A DNA stretch of 64,000 bases from Fibrobacterota bacterium. Its GTDB lineage: Bacteria; Fibrobacterota; Fibrobacteria; UBA5070. The number at the start of each line of letters is the position of its first letter. The first letter of the stretch is position 1. Below the pieces are notes generated by a model that worked only from the letters and a program-made list of their open reading frames with translations, did not search any database and was not told the origin of the DNA. The stretch covers positions 62,001-126,000 of the forward strand of contig JADKBN010000004.1 of the NCBI GenBank assembly GCA_016715065.1. The letters run 5' to 3'. Position numbers and translations under genes: made by a program. Of the stretch, positions 26,505 to 35,639 are shown one piece after another.

Positions 26505-28330
26505 GGTGTCCCATGCCCGGCCGCGAATCCAATCCAAGAAGCGGAATGGCCATGATGCTCGTCCTGGCGATTTCCCTGGTCGTGCTCACGTTGGGGATGG
26601 CCATGATCGCGCTCTCCGGCCAGAGTCTGAGCGGTGCGGTGGACTCCAAAACCCGCATCAAGGCTCGCTACGCGGCCGAATCTGGGATCTCCGCGGCCAT
26701 CGCGGATGCGGTCTACCAAGCCGGCGAAATCTTTGGCGGCGGCATCACAGCCAGCCATCGAGAGGTGCAGAGCGAAAGTGGCAAGGGCGAAGCCGATGTG
26801 AGTTCCGGTTCCAACTTGGGCCAAGAGGTGATCCTGCAAAAACGAAGCCCCATGAACCAGTTGCGCGGCAACAAGATCCCGCTCAAGATCGAAGCGACCG
26901 GGAAGTCGGGCTCGGCAAAATCGAGGGTCTCCGCGACCGTGGCGCTCTACCAGGTGCCCATTTACCAGTTTGGCGTGTTCTACGACGGCCCTCTGGAAAT
27001 CACACCTGGCCCCGACATGGTCGTGATGGGGCGCGTGCACACCAACCGCAGCGCGTATTTCCGGGGCGTGGCGACTTTGACCTTGAATGGTCCGGTGACC
27101 GTCGCCGACACGATCTTCCAGTGGGTGCGCCCCGGCGGGACACTGAAGTACAGATCCAAGGCCGACAGCGCGGGACTCTTCACGCCAAGCCTGACGACCA
27201 ACCTGACTCCGATGACTTCGGCGAGCAACAGCCAGCCCCCCGAAATCAACGGCGTGCGCAACGTGCGCTACGGCGAAACCCGCCTGATCCTTCCCATCGG
27301 AGTGGGCACACCGCGCAGCATCCTGGGCGTGCGGGACCCCGCCGATGTGGCCGCCTTGCGCCGCCAGAAATTCGATTGGATCGTCAAGAACCGTTCCTCC
27401 GACACTGCGCGATTCGTCTACACCGATGCTTCCACCTACAAGCCTTCGTGGATCAAAGGCCCATTCGTGTTCTTCGACCGGCGCGAAATGACGTGGGTCA
27501 AAATCTGGGATTTCGACGTCGCCGCGCTGACCACGGCGGGCAATCGCGACAGCATCTTCTATCTGGACGACACCACCACCTCCACCTGGCACATCAGCGG
27601 CTCCACCAAGAAGACATTGAACGCGTTTCGGATCGTCAACGCCCGGGTGCTGCCCCGCAACATGACCATCGCCAGCGGGAAGCCCGTGTACATCATGGGC
27701 GATTTCAACAAGCAGAACTCCTCCGGCGATACGACGAAATACGTCAATGCACAGATCGCCTCCGATGCCGTCACGGTGCTTTCCTCCCAGTGGATGGACT
27801 GGAAGGCGGCCTCGATCACGGGTGCCAGCTCCGGGAGCATGCCCGCCACGATCAGCTCGCGCGAGCAGGCCTTCACCAACGCCAACTGGCTGGGGTGTTC
27901 CAATTGCGGCACCGCTCCGGCGGTGGGTTACACGGGCGTCACGCTCACCTCGGATGTGCGGATCAACACGGCCATGATCACGGGGAACAAGCAGAGTCGA
28001 CCGGCGGTCCTGGCCAACAACACCACCGAAGCCTACTTCGACGCCAACTACGAAGGCGGATGGCACAACACGCTGCGGTTCCTGGAAGATTGGGGTTCGG
28101 GGGGAAGCACCCGCAAGGTGGTGTTCAAGGGGTCGTTCGTGTGTCTGTGGGAAGCCGCCACGCCAGGCCTGCGCACCTCTCCGACGGACCGCGTCATCGG
28201 AGGCGGCTACTACCGGCCACCCCAACGCTTCTGGGGGTACGACACGCGCTTCGACAACCTGGCCAACATGCCTCCGGGCGCGCCTTTCCTGGCCACGGCG
28301 ATCGTCACGAATTGGCTGGAAAGAAACTGA
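26501..28330 (+). CDS. PilX-like minor pilin with very large C-terminal passenger
   Basis: ATG 26501 overlaps the preceding stop; ATG 26513 is a possible alternative. The 609-residue protein starts with a PilX-type N-terminus (GMAMMLVLAISLVVLTLGMAMIALSGQSLSG, then KARYAAESGISAAIADA), a membrane helix without the Gly-Phe prepilin cleavage motif. PilX proteins are usually under 250 residues; here a ~500-residue region follows, with a long beta-rich stretch (MVVMGRVHTNRSAYFRG, VYIMGDFNKQNSSGDTTKYV) resembling DUF4900-type passenger regions. It may serve as the pilus-tip adhesin in place of PilY1, which is absent. motA follows after 44 nt. Confidence 0.7.
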   Translation: MRCPMPGRESNPRSGMAMMLVLAISLVVLTLGMAMIALSGQSLSGAVDSKTRIKARYAAESGISAAIADAVYQAGEIFGGGITASHREVQSESGKGEADVSSGSNLGQEVILQKRSPMNQLRGNKIPLKIEATGKSGSAKSRVSATVALYQVPIYQFGVFYDGPLEITPGPDMVVMGRVHTNRSAYFRGVATLTLNGPVTVADTIFQWVRPGGTLKYRSKADSAGLFTPSLTTNLTPMTSASNSQPPEINGVRNVRYGETRLILPIGVGTPRSILGVRDPADVAALRRQKFDWIVKNRSSDTARFVYTDASTYKPSWIKGPFVFFDRREMTWVKIWDFDVAALTTAGNRDSIFYLDDTTTSTWHISGSTKKTLNAFRIVNARVLPRNMTIASGKPVYIMGDFNKQNSSGDTTKYVNAQIASDAVTVLSSQWMDWKAASITGASSGSMPATISSREQAFTNANWLGCSNCGTAPAVGYTGVTLTSDVRINTAMITGNKQSRPAVLANNTTEAYFDANYEGGWHNTLRFLEDWGSGGSTRKVVFKGSFVCLWEAATPGLRTSPTDRVIGGGYYRPPQRFWGYDTRFDNLANMPPGAPFLATAIVTNWLERN

Positions 28331-28374
28331 CCCCGACCTTGACCTCCGAGACGGGAAATAAGAGGATCTAGTCG

Positions 28375-29220
28375 ATGCTTTCCATCATCGGAGTCTTGGT
28401 CGTCCTCGTGGGAGTGCTCGGTGGCTACATGGCCGCGGGCGGAAAGCTCCTGGTCCTGATCCAGCCCGCGGAGTTTTTGACTCTCGGAGGGGCGGCGATC
28501 GGCGGCATGTTGATCTGCACGCCAAGCTACGTTCTTTCGGCGACTTTGAAGAAGTTGAAGAAGATCTTCGCCAACGGGTATTCTTCGCAGGACTTCATGG
28601 ACATCCTGGTGATGCAATACGAGCTCTACAACAAGGTCCGCAAGGAAGGGATCCTTTCCATCGAACAGGACGTTTCCGCTCCGGAAGGCAGCGCCGTGTT
28701 CAAGCGCTTTCCCAAATTCCTGGAAAACCACGAAGCGGTGGATTTCTATTGCGATGCCCTGCGCCAGTTGGTCAACGGGATCGACGCCACAGCGATCGAT
28801 CTTTCCATGGAAACCGACATGGAAACCCACGAGAAGGAGATCAAGATGCAGCCCCAGGTCCTTTCCCGGATGGCGGACGCATTCCCAGGATTGGGCATCG
28901 TCGCGGCGGTATTGGGGATCATCATCACCATGGGTCATCTGGATGGCTCTCCGGCGGAACTCGGCCACCATATCGGAGCAGCTCTGGTGGGAACCATGCT
29001 GGGCGTGCTTTCCGCCTATGGGTTCATCAGTCCGATGTCGCAGAAGCTGGAAACGGTCAACGTGGAAGACGAGATGTACCTGTCCTGCCTGGCCAGCGGG
29101 TTTCGCGCCTTCTCGCAGGGATTGGCGCCGATGGTGGCCATCGAAGTGGCCCGCAAGTCGCTGTTCCACAATTTCCGTCCGGACATCAACGCGCTGAACG
29201 CCGCCGCGAAGAAGGGTTGA
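28375..29220 (+). CDS. motA: Flagellar motor stator protein MotA
   Basis: The 281-residue product has the MotA pattern: two N-terminal membrane helices (MLSIIGVLVVLVGVLGGYMA; EFLTLGGAAIGGMLI), a cytoplasmic domain with charged residues (LPKFLENHEAVDFYCDALRQ region), and two further helices (FPGLGIVAAVLGIIITMG; IGAALVGTMLGVLSAYGFIS) with the conserved proline region. MotA forms the ion channel with MotB and drives FliG rotation. Its start has AAGAGGA upstream at normal spacing. motB follows one base after its stop. Confidence 0.95.
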   Translation: MLSIIGVLVVLVGVLGGYMAAGGKLLVLIQPAEFLTLGGAAIGGMLICTPSYVLSATLKKLKKIFANGYSSQDFMDILVMQYELYNKVRKEGILSIEQDVSAPEGSAVFKRFPKFLENHEAVDFYCDALRQLVNGIDATAIDLSMETDMETHEKEIKMQPQVLSRMADAFPGLGIVAAVLGIIITMGHLDGSPAELGHHIGAALVGTMLGVLSAYGFISPMSQKLETVNVEDEMYLSCLASGFRAFSQGLAPMVAIEVARKSLFHNFRPDINALNAAAKKG

Positions 29221-29221
29221 G

Positions 29222-30013
29222 ATGTCCGAGAAGGGCTCCGACCAGCCGCCCCCGCGCAAGAAGAAAAAACACGACCATCCTGCGCATGGCGGTGCTTGGA
29301 AAGTCGCCTTCGCCGACTTCATGACCTCGATGTTCGCTCTGTTTCTGGTGCTGTGGATCATTTCCAGCACTTCCGCTTCGCAGAAGGAGGCTGTTGCGCA
29401 GTACTTCCGCAATCCCACACTTTTCAGAGCCGGTTCCTCTTCGCCGATGGACATGGGCGGGAATACCCGCTCCAAGAACAATGAAGGCGAAAACGACGGG
29501 AAATCTTCTCGCGACGCGGGAAAGGACGCCGAGGCGAAAGAAAAGGAGAAGATGGCCGCGCTGGATTCGCTGTTGGCCAACGACAGCCTGTTGGCGCAAT
29601 TGGGCAAGCAGTTCAAGACGCGCCAAACAGAGCAAGGACTGGAAATCGAGATCTCGGATGCCGAGGGGTTGGGGACTTTCCACTTGGGATCTGCGGAAAT
29701 CAACCAACGCATGGAGGCACCGCTGCTGCAGCTGGCCAGCACCTTGTCCGGAATATCCAACAACGTGGTGGTTGCCGGCCACACCGACAAACACGGCTAC
29801 AGCGGCGAGGGGTACACCAACTGGCAGTTGTCCAGCGACCGGGCCAACGCGGTGCGCACCCGGCTGAACCAGGGGGGCGTGGATATCCAGCGGGTGAACG
29901 CGGTGGTGGGCTACGGCGACACCGAATTGGCCAATCCCGAAGATCCCTTCGCCCCGGAAAACCGGCGCGTGACAATCCTTGTCTTGAAGCAGAACAAGAA
30001 GTTCACGCCCTGA
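29222..30013 (+). CDS. motB: Flagellar motor stator protein MotB
   Basis: The 263-residue protein has a basic cytoplasmic N-terminus (PPRKKKKHDHPAHGG), one membrane helix carrying the ion-binding Asp (AFADFMTSMFALFLVLWIIS), a charged linker, and a C-terminal OmpA-like peptidoglycan-binding domain (NNVVVAGHTDKHGY; SSDRANAVRTRL; PENRRVTILV). It anchors the stator to the cell wall. The helix Asp suggests proton coupling, though ion choice cannot be read safely. Its 3' end overlaps the convergent membrane-protein gene by 11 nt. Confidence 0.95.
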   Translation: MSEKGSDQPPPRKKKKHDHPAHGGAWKVAFADFMTSMFALFLVLWIISSTSASQKEAVAQYFRNPTLFRAGSSSPMDMGGNTRSKNNEGENDGKSSRDAGKDAEAKEKEKMAALDSLLANDSLLAQLGKQFKTRQTEQGLEIEISDAEGLGTFHLGSAEINQRMEAPLLQLASTLSGISNNVVVAGHTDKHGYSGEGYTNWQLSSDRANAVRTRLNQGGVDIQRVNAVVGYGDTELANPEDPFAPENRRVTILVLKQNKKFTP

Positions 30014-30476
30014 GCGAGGTGGCCTCTCCCCACAGGGACTGGAGCACGCACAGTTCGGCCAGGAGTTTGCACGCGTCTTCCGGCAGAGCGCCCGCATGCA
30101 GGACATCCAGAGCCACCGAAACGGCGCCCAGGACGGCTCCCGCCAGGAGCAGCCTCCGACCCTTGGGTTGGAGCCGCCTCCACAGCGTGGTGCATACGAA
30201 CACTCCCGCCAGGGCGCCGAACAGGACCGGCGTCTCGGAGACAAAATCTGGCGAGTGGCTTTCGGCCAAGCCGACCTGGATCCGCTCTTTCAGGGTTTCG
30301 TGGAACATGAAGCGCTCGTCCAGGGCCAAGAGCCCGAAGAACGCGGTGGTCAGGCTCCAAGGCCACGCCCCACGCCGTTTCCACAATTGGAGCGCGAGGG
30401 TTGTGGAGGCCACCAATAGCGCACCGGATAGCCAAGTGCCCACGGAGTCTTCGCCGGAAAGCAGCAGGGTTATCAT
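30003..30476 (-). CDS. Small polytopic membrane protein of unknown function
   Basis: ATG 30476 overlaps the stop of the lipoprotein gene upstream (ATGA), which decides the start and gives 157 residues. The protein has four likely membrane helices (SGALLVASTTLALQLW; WSLTTAFFGLLALDERFMF; PVLFGALAGVFVCTTLW; LLLAGAVLGAVSVALDVLH) with a conserved-looking DERF motif in helix 2 and a short Cys-containing C-terminus. I do not recognise the family. Tight coupling to a lipoprotein gene suggests the two act together at the envelope. The long ORF through the same frame upstream is a shadow of the lipoprotein gene. Confidence 0.6.
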   Translation of the reverse strand: MITLLLSGEDSVGTWLSGALLVASTTLALQLWKRRGAWPWSLTTAFFGLLALDERFMFHETLKERIQVGLAESHSPDFVSETPVLFGALAGVFVCTTLWRRLQPKGRRLLLAGAVLGAVSVALDVLHAGALPEDACKLLAELCVLQSLWGEATSLRA

Positions 30477-31660
30477 GTGCAGTCTTCGTGACTGCCCGCA
30501 TCGATGGCATGCCACACGCCGAGCTCGTTGACAAACCACGCCGCGCGAACCAGCTGGTCGCCGGCGATCCCCTCGAAGGGCTCCACCACGGCGGCGAATT
30601 CGGGAATCCCGTCGCCATCGAAATCCAAGGTGGTCAGCTTGCCCGATTTCGCGACCGAAAAGCGAGGCGGGGCTAGCCCATCTTGGGGAAGATAGACGGC
30701 CACGATATCGTCGCCAGGAAGTTCTTTGGAGCCGAACACGGCTTCGGGAGCATGGGAAATGCAAATGTCCTGCTCGAATAATTTTTGGCGCACCGAAACC
30801 ACGCGGGCCTCGACCGGGCCCGTGGAAGTGAGAAACCACGCGCGCACCGTGGTGTTGGCGGTGTGTTCCAGTGATCCGATTCCACCGATCCCGAACGGGC
30901 CGGATTCGTAATCGGCCAAGGGAGGACCGTAGCTTATCCTGAGGGAGGTGCCGGGAATGGCTCTCAGCACCGACACCAGCTGGCGCGAAGCCGCATCGAG
31001 TCTGGTGGAATGGCGGAATTCTCTCCGACCAGCCAAATCGGAATAGGCAGTCCCTTCCTCGGTAAGTTGCTTGGAAAGAAAGGTCCCCCCCAGCAGGAAA
31101 ACAGCCTTTCCCCCGACGAACTTCGAAGGGGGGACAATAGGGAGTGCTGCAAGCGTCGCCGAATCCGGATGGAAGTCCTGGAGGGCCTGGCGAGGCCAGG
31201 GTGTCGCCAGGTCGGGGATGGCCAATCGGGAGGCGTACAGGTGGATCCACGCCAACAGCGAATCTTCGAAGGGAATGCGCAGACTCAACGGCTTTCCAGA
31301 ATGGCAACCGGCCTGGTTGTTGATGCGGCGTTGGATGTCGATCACCTGGGCGCTGCGCTCCAGGATCCGGGCGAGATCGGGTGCCGGATTGGATCGCGGC
31401 CAGGAAAGGGTTCCGATCAGCGAGTCCGCGTTGGCGGGAACCGGACGCTGGCACGAGTCCGATTCTTCGTCGGAAAACGGGTCCGGGGCGCGGTCGGCGA
31501 GGCTCCGGGATTCAGGGACGATCCCTCGGGCGGAGGTGTCGGGGAGGGGGGAGGGCGGTGCGGCGCCGTCCCGGTCGCGACAAGAATTGGCAAGCAGGAA
31601 CAGCGCGCACGAAGCGAGCAAGCACCAGGGCGTTCGGTCTCGAAACGATATGGTGTCCAT
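30473..31660 (-). CDS. Lipoprotein of unknown function
   Basis: The 395-residue product begins with a lipoprotein-type signal (WCLLASCALFLLANSC, lipobox Cys at ~residue 27) followed by a Pro/Ser/Asp-rich linker. Near the C-terminus is LTTLDFDGDGIPEFAAVVEP, a calcium-loop-like DxDxDG motif as in VCBS/integrin-like repeats. No enzyme motif is visible. It lies 37 nt downstream of oppF on the same strand and may be the seventh gene of that transcript; its stop overlaps the next gene's start. Confidence 0.65.
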   Translation of the reverse strand: MDTISFRDRTPWCLLASCALFLLANSCRDRDGAAPPSPLPDTSARGIVPESRSLADRAPDPFSDEESDSCQRPVPANADSLIGTLSWPRSNPAPDLARILERSAQVIDIQRRINNQAGCHSGKPLSLRIPFEDSLLAWIHLYASRLAIPDLATPWPRQALQDFHPDSATLAALPIVPPSKFVGGKAVFLLGGTFLSKQLTEEGTAYSDLAGRREFRHSTRLDAASRQLVSVLRAIPGTSLRISYGPPLADYESGPFGIGGIGSLEHTANTTVRAWFLTSTGPVEARVVSVRQKLFEQDICISHAPEAVFGSKELPGDDIVAVYLPQDGLAPPRFSVAKSGKLTTLDFDGDGIPEFAAVVEPFEGIAGDQLVRAAWFVNELGVWHAIDAGSHEDCT

Positions 31661-31697
31661 GAGGGTTGTCCGGGAATGTGGGATGGAAAAAACTGGC

Positions 31698-32660
31698 TCA
31701 GGGAGCGGTCACGGGGCAGGCGGAAAGCCTGTTCCCGTCGATCAGCGAAAGTTCCGGGCGCACCAGGGCGCATTCGGGCCGGGCCAGCGGACAGCGGGGA
31801 TGGAAGGCGCATCCGGAGGGTGGGTTCAGGGGCGAGGGAAGTTCGCCGCGCGATTCCTGCCATCTGGCGGTGGATCCGCCCAGCGAGGGCACGGAGGCGA
31901 TGAGCATGCGGGTGTAGGGATGGCGGGGGTCGGTGCAGATTTCTTCCGTGGGGCCCGATTCCACGATCCGCCCCAGGTACATCACGGCGATCCGGTGGGC
32001 GATGTGCCGAACCACTCCCATGTCGTGGGCCACGAACAGGTAGCCCACGGAGGTGCGCTGCTGGATGTCTTCCAGGAGGTTGACCACCTGCGCCTGCACC
32101 GAAACATCCAAGGCGGATACCGGCTCGTCCAGGACCAGAAGCAACGGCTCCACGGCCAGGGCGCGGGCGATCCCGATGCGCTGGCGCTGGCCTCCGGAAA
32201 ACTCGTGGGGGTGGCGGTCCAGATGCTCCGCCGAGAGCCCCACCAACCCGAAGAGTTCCAACACCCGTTCACGCAGCGCCGCGCCCGTGGAGAGTTGGTG
32301 GGTGAGCAATCCTTCCGCCACCGCCTGGAAGGCGGTGCGCCTGGGGTTGAGCGCCGCGGAAGGGTCTTGGAACACGATCTGCGCCTTGCGCCGGAACCGT
32401 CGCAATGCCTCGGAATCCAAGGAACGCAAGTCCTGGCCATCGATGTGGATTTGGCCCGAATCCGGCTCCAGAAGGCGCAGGATGGCACGCGCGGTGGTGG
32501 ATTTTCCACAGCCGGATTCTCCGACCAGCGCGAGGGTTTCTCCCGCGGCAAGTTCCAGCGAAACGCCGTCCACAGCGCGCACGCGCCCTTGCACACGGCC
32601 TAGGAAGCCTCCCCTGACAGGAAACGACACGTGCAGGTCGCGCACCGACATCAGGCTCAT
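31698..32660 (-). CDS. oppF: Peptide/nickel-type ABC transporter ATP-binding protein OppF
   Basis: ATG 32660 overlaps the oppD stop (ATGA); 320 residues. Walker A is GESGCGKSTTARAIL, Q-loop VFQDPSAALNPR, signature EFSGGQRQRIGIARAL, Walker B LLLVLDEPVSALD, and the switch His is in FVAHDMGVV. The C-terminal oligopeptide-transporter extension is present (GCAFHPRCPLARPEC), with the Cys residues that in some family members bind an Fe-S cluster. It pairs with OppD to power import through OppBC. Confidence 0.92.
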   Translation of the reverse strand: MSLMSVRDLHVSFPVRGGFLGRVQGRVRAVDGVSLELAAGETLALVGESGCGKSTTARAILRLLEPDSGQIHIDGQDLRSLDSEALRRFRRKAQIVFQDPSAALNPRRTAFQAVAEGLLTHQLSTGAALRERVLELFGLVGLSAEHLDRHPHEFSGGQRQRIGIARALAVEPLLLVLDEPVSALDVSVQAQVVNLLEDIQQRTSVGYLFVAHDMGVVRHIAHRIAVMYLGRIVESGPTEEICTDPRHPYTRMLIASVPSLGGSTARWQESRGELPSPLNPPSGCAFHPRCPLARPECALVRPELSLIDGNRLSACPVTAP

Positions 32661-33610
32661 GTCGCCTCCTCCACCGGGAAATGGCAGGCGATGGTGGGCG
32701 CCGGGGTGGGAACGGGGGTATCGGTGCGACAGATTCCCTGGGCGCGCTCGCAGCGCGGGTGGAACCGACATCCCTGGGGCCAGGCGGTGGCGGACGGAAC
32801 TTGTCCAGGAATGGAACGCAATCTGCCCGAGCGGGGCCGGAATCCGGGAACGGACCCGAGCAGGCCTTCCGTGTACGGATGGCGTGGTTGCGCGAGCACC
32901 TGCTCGACGGGGCCATCCTCCGCCAGGCGTCCCGCGTAGAGCACCGCAAGGCGGTCCGCCACCTGCTCCACCACGCCCAGATCGTGGGTGATGAACAGCA
33001 TGGACATCGACAATTCCCGGCGAAGATTCGCCAGCAGGTCCAGGATCTGGGCCTGGATGGTCACGTCCAGGGCGGTGGTGGGCTCGTCTGCCACCAGAAG
33101 ATCCGGTTTGCCCGCCAGAGCCATGGCGATCAACACGCGCTGGCGCATGCCGCCGGACAGTTCGTGGGGATGGGAGGCCATCCGCCGGGAGGGATCGGGG
33201 ATCCCCACCCGGTCGAGCCATCCGATGGCCTCCGAACGAGCCGCCTCGCCGCGGATCCCCTGGTGCACTCCCAAAACCTCCTCAAGGTGCCTGCCTACGC
33301 TCAGAAGAGGGTTGAGCGCGGTCATGGGGTCCTGGAACACCATGGCGATCCGACGACCTCGCACCCGACGCCAGGCGTCCTGGCCCAGGGAAGTCAATTC
33401 CTGTCCATCCAGCCGGATGGAGCCGGTCACCTCGGCTTGTCGAGGCAGAAGGCCCAGAAGCGAAAGCGAACTCACCGATTTTCCGCAGCCCGATTCCCCC
33501 ACCAGTCCCAGCGTTTCGCCGCGGGCGATGGAAAACGACAGGCGGTCCACCACTTCGGTGGACCCGAACCGGATGGAAAGATCGCGCACGGAAAGGAGGG
33601 GTTGGGTCAT
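32657..33610 (-). CDS. oppD: Peptide/nickel-type ABC transporter ATP-binding protein OppD
   Basis: ATG 33610 overlaps the oppC stop (ATGA); 317 residues. Motifs: GESGCGKSVSSLSLLG (Walker A), VFQDPMTALNPLL (Q-loop), ELSGGMRQRVLIAMAL (signature), LLVADEPTTALD (Walker B), ITHDLGVVEQVADR (switch). The C-terminal extension has GCRFHPRCERAQGIC. OppD and OppF form the heterodimeric motor of family-5 solute importers. Confidence 0.92.
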   Translation of the reverse strand: MTQPLLSVRDLSIRFGSTEVVDRLSFSIARGETLGLVGESGCGKSVSSLSLLGLLPRQAEVTGSIRLDGQELTSLGQDAWRRVRGRRIAMVFQDPMTALNPLLSVGRHLEEVLGVHQGIRGEAARSEAIGWLDRVGIPDPSRRMASHPHELSGGMRQRVLIAMALAGKPDLLVADEPTTALDVTIQAQILDLLANLRRELSMSMLFITHDLGVVEQVADRLAVLYAGRLAEDGPVEQVLAQPRHPYTEGLLGSVPGFRPRSGRLRSIPGQVPSATAWPQGCRFHPRCERAQGICRTDTPVPTPAPTIACHFPVEEAT

Positions 33611-34659
33611 CGTTGCGCCCGCGGGTCCAATGCGTCGCGCAGCGCGTCGCCGGCGAGGTTGTAGGAAAGCACCGCCAAAAACAGGGCTGCACCGGGAAGC
33701 AGACTCCAGGGATGGAGACGGATCTCGGCGATGGACATCGATTCCTGCAGGAGGTTTCCCCACGAGGTCTGCGGATCCTGGATGCCCAGGCCCAACAACG
33801 AAAGACCGCTTTCCGCCACCACGTAGCCGGGGATGGACAACGAGGCTTGGATGGCCAAAAATCCGAAGGTTTGCGGAAGTGCGTGGCGGCGCAGGATGGT
33901 GAGCGGTCGCACGCCCAGGGCGCGGGCGGCCACGATGTAGTCGGCCGAGCGCAGCGATTGGACCAAGCCCCGGATCACGCGGGCCAGGCCCGCCCACCCG
34001 ATGAACGAAAGGATCAGCACGATGGACAGGTACACCACGCGCGAATCCCAGTCCAAGGGCAACGTGGCGCGCAGGAGCATCAGCAGGTAAAACGAGGGGA
34101 TCAGCATGAACACCTCGCACAGGCGCATCAGGGAGCGGTCCACCCATCCCCCGAAAAATCCCGCGAGTCCTCCCACCACCAAAGCCACCAGCGTGGAAAT
34201 GGCCACGCCCACCACCCCGATCGAAAGCGAGATGCGGCTGCCGTAGAGCAGCCTGGAGAGCAGATCGCGGCCACGGGCGTCGGCGCCCAGCAGGTACAGC
34301 CGGGCGACACGGCCATCGGAGGCGGAGGTCGCCTCCAGGGAATCCAGCCCGAACAGCCGGCCATTGACAAACCATCGCACGGCGATCGCGCGGGAGGTGT
34401 CTTCCACGTACACGCGCCGGGCGGATTCGTCGAAGGTGAAGGCCACCGGATGCACGCACGGTCGCCCTCCGATCCACCGCAGTTGCGAAGGTGGTGCCCA
34501 CGAATGCGTGCGCGATTCGTCGTCGTAGCCGTAGGGGGCCAGCCAGCCGGCCAGCAGCGCTCCCAGGTACAACAGAGCGAGCACCCCGAGGGCGGCCTTG
34601 GCCAGAAGGCTTCTGCCCAACACGAGGGCGAACTTGGATCGGGTGGGGGAGGCTCTCAC
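33607..34659 (-). CDS. oppC: Peptide/nickel-type ABC transporter permease OppC
   Basis: GTG 34659 overlaps the oppB stop (GTGA) and decides the start; 350 residues. An N-terminal membrane helix (ALGVLALLYLGALLAGWLAP) is followed by a long periplasmic segment and the DppC/OppC permease core, with the EAA-type loop AARALGVRPLTILRRHALPQ and ESGLSLLGLGIQDPQTSWG near the end. The insertion between the first helix and the core (~50-150) is larger than in classical OppC, as seen in the DppC-like proteins of some other phyla. Confidence 0.92.
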   Translation of the reverse strand: MRASPTRSKFALVLGRSLLAKAALGVLALLYLGALLAGWLAPYGYDDESRTHSWAPPSQLRWIGGRPCVHPVAFTFDESARRVYVEDTSRAIAVRWFVNGRLFGLDSLEATSASDGRVARLYLLGADARGRDLLSRLLYGSRISLSIGVVGVAISTLVALVVGGLAGFFGGWVDRSLMRLCEVFMLIPSFYLLMLLRATLPLDWDSRVVYLSIVLILSFIGWAGLARVIRGLVQSLRSADYIVAARALGVRPLTILRRHALPQTFGFLAIQASLSIPGYVVAESGLSLLGLGIQDPQTSWGNLLQESMSIAEIRLHPWSLLPGAALFLAVLSYNLAGDALRDALDPRAQR

Positions 34660-35639
34660 GAGACCTTCACCCGCGGATCGTTCCAGGCGTGCAACAGGTC
34701 GGAAAGGAGGTTTCCCACCATCAAAAGGAGCGATCCCATCAGCACGGTGGCCATGACCAGAAATTGGTCCTTGGAGCGGACCGCTTCCAGGGCCAGAAGT
34801 CCCATGCCCGGCCAGCTGGTGATGATCTCGGTGAACGCCGCGCCGGAAAGCAGGGCGGAAAACTCGAAGCCCAACAGCGTGATCAGGGGGTTGGCGGCGT
34901 TGCGAAACGCGTGGCGCCACAGGATGCGCGATTCGGACAGCCCGCGGGCGCGGGCGGCCAGGATGTAGGGTTGCGAGAGGGTTTCCAGGGTGGAGCCACG
35001 GGAGATGCGCTGGAGACCGGCCAAGCCCCCGATGGTCAGCACCACTCCCGGCAGCAGCAAGTGCCGTGCGATGTCCAGGACCCGTCCCACCAGGTCCAAT
35101 CGGTCGAACCCGGGCGAGACCAGTCCGCCGATGGGGATGCGCCCGATCAAGGGAAGAGGCCCCGCGACCGTGGCCGCGTACAAAAACAGCAAGGCCAGGA
35201 AAAACGAGGGCAGGCTCATGCCCACGAACGATAGGACGGAAATTGACTTATCTGGCCATTGGCCTCGCCGCAGGGCCGCCCAAACGCCCAGCGGAACAGC
35301 CAGGAGCCAGGTCAGCAGCGTGGAGAACAGGGCCAGGAGCAAGGTGGCGCCCAGGCGTTCGCCGATCACGTCGGCGACGGGCCGCTTGAACTTGAAGCTG
35401 TACCCGAGATCCCCCCGGACCACCCTGGACAGCCATCGCACGTATTGCTCCGGCACGGGGCGATCGAAACCGTATTGCGCTTCGATCCGGCGGATCAGTT
35501 CGTCGGGCACCTGGGGGTTGCCTCGTTGCGCGGCCAAAGGGTCGCCAGGCGAAAGACTCAGCAACAGAAAGGCGATCAACGACACTCCCAGGAGCATCGG
35601 AAACATCGCCAAGATCCGTCGGAAGACGAACGATTTCAC
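34656..35639 (-). CDS. oppB: Peptide/nickel-type ABC transporter permease OppB
   Basis: GTG 35639 overlaps the oppA stop (GTGA); 327 residues. The N-terminal helix and conserved start (FVFRRILAMFPMLLGVSLIAF, SPGDPLAAQRGNP) are those of DppB/OppB permeases, followed by the inner-membrane core with the EAA loop (AARARGLSESRILWRHAFRN) and GAAFTEIITSWPGMG. It forms the translocation pore with OppC. Confidence 0.93.
   Translation of the reverse strand: MKSFVFRRILAMFPMLLGVSLIAFLLLSLSPGDPLAAQRGNPQVPDELIRRIEAQYGFDRPVPEQYVRWLSRVVRGDLGYSFKFKRPVADVIGERLGATLLLALFSTLLTWLLAVPLGVWAALRRGQWPDKSISVLSFVGMSLPSFFLALLFLYAATVAGPLPLIGRIPIGGLVSPGFDRLDLVGRVLDIARHLLLPGVVLTIGGLAGLQRISRGSTLETLSQPYILAARARGLSESRILWRHAFRNAANPLITLLGFEFSALLSGAAFTEIITSWPGMGLLALEAVRSKDQFLVMATVLMGSLLLMVGNLLSDLLHAWNDPRVKVS

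Noticed and set aside
30477..31454. Upstream extension of the membrane-protein frame to 483 residues
   Set aside because: The extension is antisense-phase to the lipoprotein coding region; the ATGA overlap at 30476 marks the real start.
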